64,000 nt of DNA. Origin: Phaeotremella fagi. Lineage: Eukaryota; Basidiomycota; Tremellomycetes; Tremellales; Phaeotremellaceae. The stretch lies in the NCBI GenBank assembly GCA_001599715.1, contig BCHU01000014.1, forward strand, positions 124,001-188,000, read 5' to 3'. Numbering within the stretch: the first letter of the stretch is position 1; each line of letters opens with the position of its first letter. Of the stretch, positions 1 to 10,924 are shown one piece after another. The position numbers and the translations under genes are program-made. The notes beneath the pieces are model-generated. The model worked only from the letters and a program-made list of their open reading frames with translations. It had not been told where the DNA came from and made no database searches.

Positions 1-514
1 CTATAGATTTTTTCTTTTTTCTCACCTTTCTTCTTTCTTTCTTACAATTTTTTCTTTCTTTCTTTTAAAGTTTATACGTATGTCATAGGTGAATTGGGTG
101 ATTCAAATAATTGGGACGAAACGTTTGAATATAAGATCGGTGATAGAGATATTGATCTTTTCTTTTATCTACAGTATATATGATCTTCATGTTGATTGTA
201 TGCATGTTTTTGGTTTGATTGGGTTGGGTGCCACGTTCGGATCAGTGTTTGCCGAATAGGAAATTTCAAAATTTATTGATTGAAGTATGGTGAGTTGAAA
301 TTTAGGACTCGTCTGACTCGAAGTAACTTTTTTGATTTATTGATATTATTCTGGAATACACAACAAGGATATAGGTGAAACCAACAGCGACAAAGACGAC
401 AGCCAACACTCCAAAAACCATTCATTCAATCATATCGCTCAAGTGTTTATCCGTTTCGAAGCACTTGAATAACCCTTCTCAATCACACGATTTTTAAGTT
501 CAACATTGTTTTCT
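1..514. other. Upstream region of the SET-TAD3 gene
   Basis: No gene seen. Positions 1-65 are a strongly pyrimidine-biased CT-rich tract. The rest is ordinary AT-rich sequence that probably holds the promoter and 5' UTR of the gene starting at 515. Confidence 0.5.
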
Positions 515-3043
515 ATGCAAACTGAAGAAAATGATACGGAATTCACATCAAAATACGAATCAACTACAACCACAACAACATCATCAAATCACAACACTGA
601 GAACAACGTCAATCGACTTACTGCAGCAGAACTCATTCGAAACATGGTTACAGATACAGGTTCAGCAGCAGCAGCAGCAGTCGCTGACACGGCGTCAGTG
701 ATGTTCTCCAATCACGAAGGTATGAATCTAGAAGGGACGAGTTACGGGACAGACATAACTGTGAAACCATCAAGACCAACTCAATCTTTACCTCATTACA
801 TCAATCCATTAGGTTTACATTTATTGTCTGATCCCAATCGAGGTCGTGGAGTGTTCAGTGATCGGGTTATCGAGATCAATACTATCATCGAGGAGAGTCC
901 TGTTTTGATTTTGTCTAGGGAGGAATGGGAACGTGGGGATTTGAATTCTACTGTGTTGGGTAGTTATGGGTTTTGTTGGACTGGTGGTGGAATGGGTATA
1001 GCTTTGGGTTTAGGTCAGTTATGATGATTATTTGGGTGATTTAGGTTTAGCTTGTTGACGGTTTTTTAATAGCTTCTTTGTTTAATCATTCACCAACTCC
1101 TAATGTCAATTTCATACGTTCACCGGCAACTTCTACGATAGTCTTCAAAACTTCAAGAAAGGTCTTACCAGGTGAAGAATTGTGTATTTGTTACTCTGCA
1201 GATGAATCGAGATTATGGTTCACACCCGCCGGTCAACGTAATTTTAACATCAACGGACACAACAGTAATATCAATAGTGAAGGTGAATCGAGTCTTAGTC
1301 CAACTTCCAGTCCAAATTTATCATCGGATGAAGACAGTTTACCGGCTTTTGACGATTGGTTCGATGATTTGCCTTCGACTTCTGGTGATGAACGACGAAT
1401 GAGGTTACGGGAGATTGAGAGATTTGATAAGAAATTGGAACAAACTGATAAATGGAAACGAAAACAACTTGCTATCGCAAGCAGTTCAATATCGAACAAC
1501 AACGATACCACCACCATCATTCATGCACCACGACCAATGGCTTTCAATTCAGTCCCTATCCCTTCTCAACAAGATAGTATCCCAATCCCATCAACTTCTT
1601 CAACACCAATTTCAGAAGGTTCAACCAACGCTTCCAATATCACAACGACCACATCTTCTTCATCGCGGACTTTCGATATACCCTCCTTCCCATGTCTGCC
1701 TGAAGATGTGGTCGCAACTCTACCTGCACCTTTGCATTCTGATAAGAAGAAACGAAAGGGGACTAGACATTATCATGAAGGGCCTGTTGTGTTGACTGAG
1801 GATTTGGATTGGAGAGAGAAAGATTGGTTAGAGGGTAGTGGAACCGGCTCTGGATCGGGATCTGGATCTGGGGAAACTGATTGGACTGAGGTAGAGCGAA
1901 TCAAAGGTCCCGCCGAAATTGAAGAGGACGAGGAATTAAGTGATGAGAGGGAGAGTGAGTCGCATTTTTGGTCTTCTTGGGATTATTGCTCATAATCTAC
2001 TTTAGTCCAAATCTGGGTCGTCGATGTCGAGGATCCCAAAATGACAAGGGTTGTTTTGAAGTACGTTTTTGATTGATTGCTTCGACTTACTCTTTAGTTA
2101 TATCAAGGAAGCGATGGATACCGCTGATCCTCGTCTGAGACATCTGAAACGGGTCGCACGTAGATCAATAACGATACCAGAGACGGGCGCAATCGAAGGT
2201 AAGCCGTGATTCTATTTGATTTGAATGAAACTGATAAGCTTAGAACGTAACCTGGTCGCAATTTGCGCCTACACCGATATAGAGTATCCAGAACTCATCG
2301 ATTCATTATCAAACTTCTCATCACTTCTGTCCAATCTTCTCCCTATACCTTACGCCGTACCTTCAAATCCAGCACGCACACTGGAACAATTACGTGCCAG
2401 ATCCTTGATCTGGCCAATCCTCTTCAGTCCAGTACCAGCGAAACCTGCAGACGGTAAAACGTGGTCAGCAGCCAGACGAGAATGGGTTCGAAGTGGCATA
2501 CAAAGAGTTTTAGACGACGCTAGGAAAGCAGGTGAAAACGGTGAAATCCCATCAGCGGTTTATTGTACCTCAGCACCGGAATTGTTATGGCCTTCAGCAG
2601 AAAATTTCATTCCACCGACAATAGGACTTCGAGCTTCGTCTTGCGATACGAGGAATTCGGAGAAACATCCATTAAGACATTCGACTCTCAATTGTATCGC
2701 TCAAATAGCGAATCTGAGAACGGTACCACCGTTCAGTGAAATGATACCAACAAGAAACGGTGCCGATTACTTGTTGACTTCGTTATCGCTTTTCATGTCA
2801 CATGAACCTTGTGTCATGTGTGCCATGGCGTTACTTCATTCAAGGGTACGAGAGGTTTTCTTTGTTTTCCCGAGATTCGATGGGAACGGTGGATTCTGTG
2901 GGGGAAGTAAAGAGAGAGATAGGGGTTTTGGGATTCATGGACATGGGAGTTTGAATCATCGGTTTGATGTTTGGAAATGGACTGGGGAGGTTGATCAGGA
3001 TACCATTGGGAAATTGACTATTGAAGATGGGGTTTGTTTGTAA
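515..3043 (+). CDS. TAD3: SET-domain / tRNA adenosine-34 deaminase subunit TAD3 fusion
   Basis: Predicted 778 aa from exons 515-1013, 1073-1954, 2006-2060, 2098-2198 and 2244-3043. The first ATG is at 515. Residues about 100-215 form a SET-like domain: GRGVFSDR, then LFNHSPTPN across the first intron, then GEELCICYSADESRLWF. A Ser/Thr-rich and Gly-Ser linker follows. Residues from about 461 are TAD3: IWVVDVEDPKMTRVVL, RLRHLKRVARR, HPLRHSTLN near 653 and PCVMC near 700. TAD3 is the non-catalytic partner of TAD2, which makes inosine at tRNA position 34; the His site lacks the HAE glutamate, as expected for TAD3. The two halves join in frame through a canonical 51-nt intron (1955-2005, GTGAGT...TTTAG). 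If that intron is retained, a stop at 1993-1995 yields the SET part only. The SET half is probably a methyltransferase of unknown substrate (inference). TAD3 is secure; the single-gene model rests on the splice. Confidence 0.8.
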
Positions 3044-3587
3044 ACTTATACTTATACTTGCTCAGGGTGGGTGTGGCCCGATGGGATATCTTCTCATACC
3101 TTCCCTTCCCTTTTTTCCCTTTCTTCCTGGTGGAGTTCAACTTGTATACTGTAGATATTCTCCAATTCATCATTTCATTCATCAACTTTAGTTTACATAT
3201 CATGCATTCATCGTACAGTGATTGAATTGTAAGGCTGGTGGCGGTCAGCTGAAGTGGCAAAATCTCATGCTCAACTTAGAATACGGAAAAAGATAAGTCT
3301 TGCCCAGGTATCGTGCTTAGGGTTGAATCTTAACATACTCGACATGGTCGTACTCTACTTACACCTGTATCTTTCCAAAATTCACTGCTCGAGTAGAGAT
3401 TCATACATAACACGGAATCACTTCCCCCTAACATTCCTCAAAACATCTTTAACATCTTTTCCTTGCGAAGATGCCTTTGAGATCCTAGAAAGTTCTCGGG
3501 TTTCAACGAACCGTACAATAGATGTTTGACCACTAATTAAAAGCATCATCAGTATAGTGTAAAAGTCGATAATAAACATCTTTGACC
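3044..3587. other. Intergenic, convergent 3' ends
   Basis: Lies between the 3' ends of the SET-TAD3 gene and the minus-strand gene ending at 3588. Short open frames here lack homology-like features or good starts. Nothing else seen. Confidence 0.5.
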
Positions 3588-4807
3588 TTACTTAGTCGTA
3601 TCGACCTCGGCATAACGTGTTGTGTCGGTTTCATTATCCTTAACTCTGACCCATCTCAAGTCTGCAACCAGATGTGAGGTTATAACTTCTTCTTTCTCAC
3701 CTTCGTTATCGGTTCCGGTCTGAGTTTCTAACCATTGAATCGATCTTTGGGGTAGATAATGTTTCTCAGATATCAATCTATCGACGATTACAAAGCCTTC
3801 AGGTGCGACTTCAACGACCGTGTTTTCTGCGTTCTCTGTGTCCCCTCGATTTGCTGGATTTGCTGGATCTGCTGGATTTACAGGGTATGTTGGAGCTGCT
3901 GTACCCAGAATCATGATTATCTTCACCTTTACTACTATAATATTCTTGATTATTACTATAATGAGCTTGATCACTACCATAAGAATCTTGATGACTACTA
4001 TAATAATCTTGATGACTACTATAATAATCTTGATTACTACTACTACCAGCACCTCGACTTCCACTAGAGAACTCTTGACTGGTACTGTCTTGACTACTAT
4101 AAAAATCTTGATTACTATAGACACCAAGACCACTACTACCATCTTGACTGCGGTAGAAACTCTGACCAGTGCCATCTTGACTACTATAACAGACTTGATT
4201 ACAAGAAATGCCTCGACTACTACTCCCACCTTGACTAGATGAACCTTGCGTGGTAGGAGGATGATATCGTGTTCGACTTCTCCAATAACTTTTTTGCTCG
4301 TCTGCTGTACGTGGATCAGCCGTAGAATTTGAATAATAATCAGCGAATTGTTCTTCGTTTAAGTATTGTTCAATGCTGATATCATTACTATGAGTGAAGA
4401 GAGTTAATGTTAAAGCTTTTTTAAGTCGGGGCAAAGTCATGAAAGACTTACTCAGTACCTTTGACCTGTACGTACATAGGAGTCTTCGTTGTTTTACCGT
4501 AAACAGTAAGATAATTGGAATCATTGAGCCCAATTACTTTGAATTGGGGACCTTTTCCTCCTCCTTCATATCTGGACATGATGGGATTTCTGTCTCTGCC
4601 TCTACTGAACGTTTCTTCACCAAATTCAAGATCAGTGGGTACAAGGAGTTCTGAAATTTTGAATACGTCGTAATGGATTCTTTTATATCTGAAAATTTCC
4701 GACGCTAGTTCGTTGATATCGTCTCTGCACTGTGCCATTGCCCAATATCCATCGTTAACGTATTCATCGTCATCGCTCGACTTCTTCCCCGATGGGTTGT
4801 CTGACAT
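3588..4807 (-). CDS. Unknown protein with SQDYY-type repeats (paralogue of the 5864 gene)
   Basis: Predicted 366 aa from exons 4807-4452, 4387-3927 and 3871-3588, starting MSDNPSGKK. The first about 120 residues are a compact unknown domain ending NYLTVYGKTTKTPMYVQVKG. The middle (roughly 150-280) is low complexity, rich in Ser, Gln, Tyr and Asp, with near-repeats such as SSHQDYY encoded by a 21-bp unit. The C-terminal about 90 residues look folded again (VVEVAPEGFVIVDRL). The next gene upstream shares the N-terminal domain and has an intron at the same place and phase (phase 2, right after V[K/N]G[T/S]), so the two are tandem paralogues. I do not recognise the family. The second intron (3872-3926) is chosen because it joins the two open frames in phase; it lies in repetitive sequence, so its exact ends are less certain. 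Confidence 0.6.
3927..4230 (-). repeat. Coding low-complexity repeat tract
   Basis: Degenerate 21-bp repeats (core ACTACTATAATAATCTTGAT on the plus strand) encode Ser-Gln-Asp-Tyr-Tyr type motifs. Such tracts change length easily between strains. Confidence 0.7.
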
Positions 4808-5313
4808 ATTTCGATTGCTTATTGTTTGAAAACCTAAAAGTTGGCGTCGTGTATTGTCTCTGTGGAAGGTAAACGACAATGTTTTAAAACGGGAAAGAAA
4901 AGAAAATAAAACCTATTTCTATTTTTGCCATTGGATGTATCAAGAACAAAGACCTCTATCTCCTTTCTCGTCAATATATATATTTGATTGTTTATTCACG
5001 ACAATCAAAACGGGGATATAGAAGCCCCTTTCTCCTCCTTTCATCTGTAGACACATAGTCATTTTCAATTGCATTGATTTGTAATGTAATTTAACTCGCA
5101 CAAATTCATTCAGCCGACTAGGAAGTTACATGAGTGTTACCATCAGTGTGTAGGCATCTTTTGTTGGAACTTTGTGTGTGTAGTTTATGCTGAACACTCT
5201 ATGGGTAGATTCACTCTCACATCTTAAAACATAAAATACTTCTTCAAAACTTCTCCTTCAATCTCCGATCACGTTTCTCAAATCTGGTTACAGAGTCTCT
5301 ACGGATCACATCC
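4808..5313. other. Intergenic between tandem paralogues
   Basis: Contains the upstream region of the 4807 gene. An open frame at 5244-5447 on the minus strand (RREVEQRAQLEEVV) overlaps the end of the 5864 gene and could be an alternative 3' exon, but no splice was found that joins it cleanly. Confidence 0.4.
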
Positions 5314-5864
5314 CTATCGTTTAGAAGTCGTTCTACTACTTCCTCCAGTTGAGCTCTTTGCTCCACCTCCCTCCTCTTCTTTCTTCTCGTGTGTAACCCA
5401 TTCTTCGCTTCCTGTATAGCTAGTTCTAAGATAGAATTCTTTTTCATCGAACTCAGGACCTCGCTTGTCTGGATGAAGTAAGCTGGTGAAATAATCGATA
5501 ATATCTTGTTCGGCGACGACTCCGTCTATTTCGATATCTTTCCTGTGAATATAGTCAGTCTCGTTCCTCTGTAAGGAGTTTGGAAAACTCACCCAGAGCC
5601 GTTGACTTTTATCCAAAAAGGTTGACTATATTTCTGGGTTGTGAGGGTAATATAGTTACCACTTGGTACGGTGAGCAAGTTGAAGAGTGAGTATTTATCA
5701 CCATTTTCATCGGTAGTGATGACCCTCTTCTTGGTCTCTGGATCTATATAAAAAGTATCGTCAGAGAGTAACAGATCATATTCGCTATTGATAAGATTTG
5801 TCGTGAATGACTTCATGTGGACATTGAGTGTCCCCAATGAAGCTCTAAAATCAGATTCCGACAT
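5314..5864 (-). CDS. Unknown small protein, paralogue of the 4807 gene
   Basis: Predicted 166 aa from exons 5864-5593 and 5542-5314, joined by a 50-nt intron (GTGAGT...CACAG). It starts MSESDFRAS. The segment NYITLTTQKYSQPFWIKVNG aligns with NYLTVYGKTTKTPMYVQVKG of the neighbour, and the following KDIEIDG..AEQDIIDYFTS aligns with NDISIEQYLNEEQFADYYS. Intron position and phase are shared. There are no signal peptide, membrane segments or known motifs; the C-terminus is charged and low complexity (EKKEEEGGG). The function is unknown. Confidence 0.6.
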
Positions 5865-6822
5865 GCTGAGTGTTTGTATGAAGAAGTTTTTCTTGACAAA
5901 AATGGTGTTATGAAAGATTAATTTCTATGGAAGACCGATGAAATTTGTTTGATAACAGAAAGAAAAGGAGAGGGGTCTGTGCTGTAATTTTTCTGATTTT
6001 GTACCAGTTATTTCGACTTGCCTTCCACCATTCTCATTGTGAAAGGATGAATATCCCATCATTTTATTCTCCTATTCATTTATTTTCAAAACTGTCGAGT
6101 TATGTACCACTGTCTAGGCAACCTTTTATCCTTTTCCCGAATTGTTTCTTGTTCACTTTAAGCCGTTCAGTCCGAAGGATTTATAGAAGCTCGTCGGGTT
6201 ATTTTCATACACTGTACTTGTATCTCCTTTGTCATGAAACTCGAGTAGAAGAAGTCGCACTTAGAATAATACTGCCCAAGTTTTTTAAGGTCTGCTTTAC
6301 TTTGATCAGGCGCGAAGCGTACTTCACTCTTTCGGTCTCTGTGCAATAGGCCGGTACTGTAAGTACGAGTTCGTCAAATCGGTCTAGTTTTGTACAATGT
6401 GTAGCACGTACAGTACAAGTACGGTATTCTACCGGAAATTTACATACTGCATGTTCGTTAGTATCTCATCTGACTTTCAATACACCACCATTCAATCGTC
6501 TGTAAGAACTAGTTGCAACGATGATTGATGAATGGAAGAGTTTCTCCTTTGATGAAACATACTGTACACGCAAGTACAGCACTTGCACTGAATGTACAGC
6601 ATAGCAGTTCGCATGAGCCTTACTCGAAAGTTGCCTTACTCGAAAGTTTCATCTTAAGTATCCGTGTTCATGGAATAGCAAAACCCATCAATCCTATTCT
6701 CTAATCGTACTACTGTCCTATCTATCAATTTAAATAATTTCCTTGTCTAATCTAACACCAGTATAAACACGTCCTTCCAAAAATCCATCGAACATCAGCG
6801 ATATCTTATGTACTCGAGAGTA
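5865..6822. other. Intergenic with clustered short repeats
   Basis: No gene supported; the plus-strand frame 5945-6349 has no ATG-led coding character. The stretch 6340-6650 is rich in GTAC/TGTACA words, a hairpin at 6563-6598 and a 16-bp exact tandem duplication at 6617-6648. Confidence 0.5.
6617..6648. repeat. Exact 16-bp tandem duplication
   Basis: GCCTTACTCGAAAGTT occurs twice head to tail at 6617-6632 and 6633-6648, in noncoding DNA between two orphan genes. Confidence 0.9.
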
Positions 6823-7257
6823 TTATTCTTGTTGAGCAGGAGAATCTGCAAATTCAGGTGGTGGTGGACTCCTAGTTTGAATTCTAGATGGTGGAGGACT
6901 CCAAGCTTGATTTTGAGGAGGTGGTGGTGGACTCCTATATTGATATCAGATAAAGACGTTCAGTTCCACGTTCTGAAAAACGACTTACCGAAGACGTGAT
7001 GGGGACGGAGTTGGAGTTGAAAATGAATTTTCTCGGACCGGTCTGGGAAGAATAGCAGGGAAACTTACACGTCTAGTTTTGATCGTATAAGTAGAATCTT
7101 GGGTACCATCGGTCGTGATGATAGTTTCATCGTTAGTAGCGTTGGTGGTGTCAACACCGAAATCAGTGCCGATATGATTACTAGTATCAGCATCGGTTCT
7201 AGGACTGGAAGAAGAGTTCGAGGCTGAGGCTACGGTTGATTCTTGATCTTTCGACAT
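6823..7257 (-). CDS. Unknown small Ser/Thr- and Pro-rich protein
   Basis: Predicted 126 aa from exons 7257-6989 and 6934-6823, with a canonical 54-nt intron (GTAAGT...ATATAG). It starts MSKDQESTVASASN. The N-terminal two thirds are Ser/Thr/Asp-rich (GTDFGVDTTNATNDETIITT); the middle has RRVSFPAILPRPVRENSF; the second exon encodes RSPPPPPQNQAWSPPPSR and a second RSPPPP copy. It looks intrinsically disordered, with possible SH3/WW-type polyproline ligands (inference). There are no known domains. It resembles the other short MSx-starting orphan proteins here in style only. Confidence 0.5.
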
Positions 7258-7739
7258 TCTGATTTAGATATGGTATTGACTGTTGAAATTGAGTAATGAA
7301 GAGATAATATCTACAACGTTAAAAACGTTCGATGAATTGAGATGCAGTCTTTCCACTGAGTCAGAGAACCTTCGATTTCAATCTCAAAAACGAACGTTTA
7401 GCTGAGTTACTGTACATCCACTGAATCAAAGAACCTTTGATCATCGCTTCCACCGATAGAATTACCATTCATCTCTCCAGTGCTTTCGGTGAAAGAAACG
7501 AAACCCTTTTAGCGAAGCGAAGGTGCCACTTTTTGATTGTGTGCATTTCTGGTTAAGGACTAAAATCAGATACCGACTGTTCTTTTTCTTTTCTTTTTAC
7601 CGATGGCCCAAGTAACTCAGAGCCCAATCTATAATGAGCGAAAGAAAACATTATCTAGTAATACATTAAAAGACATCTATACGAACTGACAAATTGATTT
7701 ATAAATATTATACCGATCTAACAGGTCTCCGGGTCAAAC
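7258..7739. other. Promoter of the 7257 gene and 3' flank of SEC2
   Basis: No gene. Contains an imperfect 24-bp direct repeat at 7353-7376 and 7418-7441 (about three mismatches), roughly 100 and 160 bp upstream of the start at 7257. Confidence 0.5.
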
Positions 7740-10478
7740 CTAAACAGTCCCATTCTCATCCATATCAGCTTGTAACCTTTCCATCAACCTATCTAAATCC
7801 TGTATAGCCGGTGATTGTGGACCAGAACTTTTCCCTTTATCCACATGTTCACTCTTACTGAAATCAACGACTGAATCTACAATCTGACCTTCACCACTCG
7901 TATCGTTATCCTGGCCATCCGTGATACCTAACCCGATAACCTTGCCTGTATCATCATTAGATTCAGAAGCCCATGGATTAGGTTCGTTCGGTGGACTGGG
8001 TGTTGTGATCGTTTCAGCTAGATTATGGGTTGGTGCCAAGACCGACGGTATGTTTCCTTCGGATTCTAATGGTGATTTCGTTGATTCAGTGGTTGGGATT
8101 GGAGGTGTATATTGACTGGTGATGACTTTAGGTAATTCAGGTACTTGAATCGTGTTTGTGTTTAATTTCGTCGGTGTACCCTCTCCAACGTGATGGATAG
8201 TTTCTCGAAGCGCTTGATAATGTTTATCAAGATCTCTCGGTTGGAAGTCTTCAACTTCTTCTTCGTCTTTGGGTTCTTCAACATCAGTCCTGGATTTAGA
8301 CTTTGTCTCCAACACGTCATCCGTCTTCCCACCTAGCACCTCGACGACTTTTCTCAAAGCCTCACGTTCACTGATAGCTTCTTTCAAACCTTCTTCAATC
8401 TCTGCCCGTTTCTTTCTTTCATCGGCAACCATCTTATTAGCTTCTTCAAACAAAGCTTGTGAGAGATTTTCCAACTCAGCCTCCATCTCTATTTTACCTT
8501 TTTTCAGATCCTCTAATTCCTGAGACATCTTTGACATCTTTGCCACAGCCGATGAATAAGCTTGGCGAAGGGTGTATAACTCTGGTGGGGGCAGTGTGGA
8601 AGATCTGGCAGAATTCGATTGTGATGGGTTAGGCAGGGATGATGGTTTAGGAGGTGACGTCGGTAGATTAGAGTAGGAAGCTGATCTGGCTAATCCAGGA
8701 GCTTCAAGTTTCTTGTCGTTATAAGGTGGAGACCTTAATGTCTCTTGGATCCCTCGAGTACTTGGTCCAGGTGGACTTAAAGCAGATGCTGAAGGTGGTG
8801 ATGTACCCCAACGTTCCGTGTCGAACATCTTCTCTCCAGTTGGCGTTCCAGGTCTGGAAGATGGAAGTGCAGCCATCATTTGAGCAGGGGAGGGGAGAGT
8901 CACACTACCGAATCCACCTGGTAATTTCTTCTTACCACCATTCCAGAATCCACCAAAGACCGATTTGGAGGGTTCAGCGGTCCCTACACTACTCGCACCT
9001 GCAGAGTTGGGTGTAGGAAATAAACTCGATGCAGGAATTTGAATCGAGGTTGGTCGTACTTTATCACCGAGTGATGCTCTTCCAGGGACTGAACTGGCTG
9101 GGCGTGGTTGTTCTCCACTCAATCTTGTCGTCGTAGCACCAACCGTTGAGATGGCTCTTGGAGCTCCAGCTACTTGAGGTGTTACCGGGGTTCCCGATCT
9201 CACTGGTACGGGGGCCTTGACGACGGTTGAAGCTTTTGTGCGACGTAGTTCGTCTTCAAGCATTTCGGCGTTAGCCTCTGCCATGGCTAGATTTGATCGT
9301 GCGATTTTGAGAGATGTTAAAAGTGTTGTATGAGAACTGAGCAAGTCGGTGTGAGAGGCAGACTGGGAGTGATGTCAATAAACGGCGCTAGAGAAAGATG
9401 TTTGTGTACTCACCAGTTGATTCACTCGTCCAACCACCTCCTGCAATACTTTTCGAATAGACTCGGTTTCAGCGCTAACGGTTGGGACTTTATCACCCTT
9501 CGTTGACTCCTCCTTGATTGGTTCATCTTGCTTACTTTCCCTCTCTTCCGTTTCGGCGTGTTGATTTTCAGATTTTATATCTTCTAAATCGTCTCTAAGA
9601 ATTTCGACCTTCTCCTGCTTCACTTTCGTCCCACCATATCCCAAACCCTCATCCTCACTCTCATACAGACCAGGAGAATCCGGTACTCCCAACTTGGAAT
9701 AACCCTGTCGTCCACCGACATCTTCATCACTATCATCGTCATCATCATCGGCAGGCTTAGTAGCACTACCTCTACGAAATCCAAATGTGAATTTTGATCC
9801 TGAAGAGTTGGAATTGGTTTTCACCATTGAAGGGGCTGAGGGGGGCGGTGGTAACAGTGGGAAATCCTTTGAGGGTGCTGGTACAAGTGGCTCGGTTTTG
9901 GTTTCTACCTTTGGGGTAGGTAGTTCTATACCTGCAGCTTCACTCCATCGTTTGATATCTTCAGATGAGATTACTCCTTTGGACGCTGAACTGGCCGCCT
10001 CGTCCCCAACTTTGACGTCGCTCATCAAGGACTCTGCTGTCGCTATCGGTACAGGTGGTTTTGGTTTATCGACCGGTAAGGCATCCAACAGAGTTTTAGG
10101 CTGGGACGCAGATTCGACAGAACTTTTCTCATGGCTGTGGGAAGCTAGTAAATTCGATGGCAAAGGTTTATGACAGAATGGACATAATACTTGGTCGTCC
10201 GTTTCTGTCATCGTTTCTACATTTTCACCGATTGAAGAAGGTTGATCTAATTGAGTGGTTGGAATTTGAGGTGAAGGGGGTTTGGATTTATTTCCAGAAT
10301 TCATATGTTCAGGTTCAGCCGTGAACGAATTAGAGATTGATGATATCGTACGACCAAGTTTGGCTATACGTGACGAAGGATCAAAAGCTGGGAAATCGAA
10401 TACAGCTTGATCACGTTCTGAGGTTGGTGTACCGGGATTCGACCATTGGAGACCGATGGGTAGATGAGCTCCGTTCAT
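7740..10478 (-). CDS. SEC2: Sec2-type guanine nucleotide exchange factor for a secretory Rab
   Basis: Predicted 895 aa from exons 10478-9414 and 9362-7740, joined in phase 0 by a 51-nt intron. Residues about 645-690 carry the Sec2/Rabin GEF coiled-coil signature (ELENLSQALFEEANKMVADE), in a longer predicted coiled coil. Sec2 proteins activate Sec4/Rab8 on post-Golgi vesicles for exocytosis. The N-terminal part has a CPFCHKPLP motif that looks like half of a small zinc finger and long Ser/Pro/acidic disordered stretches (DDDDDDSDEDVGG). The remaining sequence is low complexity. Only a conserved Sec2 core is recognisable, and it lies unusually far toward the C-terminus. SEC4 itself lies 6 kb away on the same strand. 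Confidence 0.85.
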
Positions 10479-10924
10479 GGGTGGAAGATGGTGGGTGGGT
10501 TAGGTTATCGCGTTCGGAGATGATAGAAGGTGGTGATAACCGACGTGGGAGTTGGAGCTGGAAAGGGTTTCTGATGTCTGATCTGTGTGATCTGTTGTTT
10601 TTAACCAGATATTTCACTGTATATCTACCTACCTTGTGGTATCTAATAAGAATATATATATACCTATACTAGATTGATTTGAATAAATTGTTTATCTTAG
10701 TCGCCAGTTAGTGTCTCAAACTCGCTGATGACGTGGTAAAAACGCCCTCTATATCATTACGTAAGCAGAGACTAGACTCTAAATGCAGGGCGCAAAATTG
10801 TTTACTGGGGCTCCGCAAAATAACTCAAAACTAGAGCTCCGCTAGATTTCCGTAAACTGTGGTGTAATGTGGTCTGGTGGTGGTCGAAATCGATCAAGAA
10901 ATTCAACAACAACATCTAACCAAA
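10479..10924. other. Divergent promoter region SEC2 / OXP1
   Basis: Non-coding. An AT run with TATATATA near 10653 may serve SEC2. GCTCCGC occurs twice near 10811-10845 upstream of OXP1. The role of these repeats is not known. Confidence 0.4.

Noticed and set aside
506..514. Apparent start of the SET-TAD3 gene at 506
   Set aside because: That codon is TTG; the first ATG is at 515. Similar false starts occur at 4879, 10877, 17975, 30986, 34993, 49858 and 57386.
3588..4229. Val/Ile-rich 213-aa frame resembling membrane segments
   Set aside because: It is the repeat tract of the 4807 gene read in a shifted frame; only its last about 90 codons are used as the third exon.
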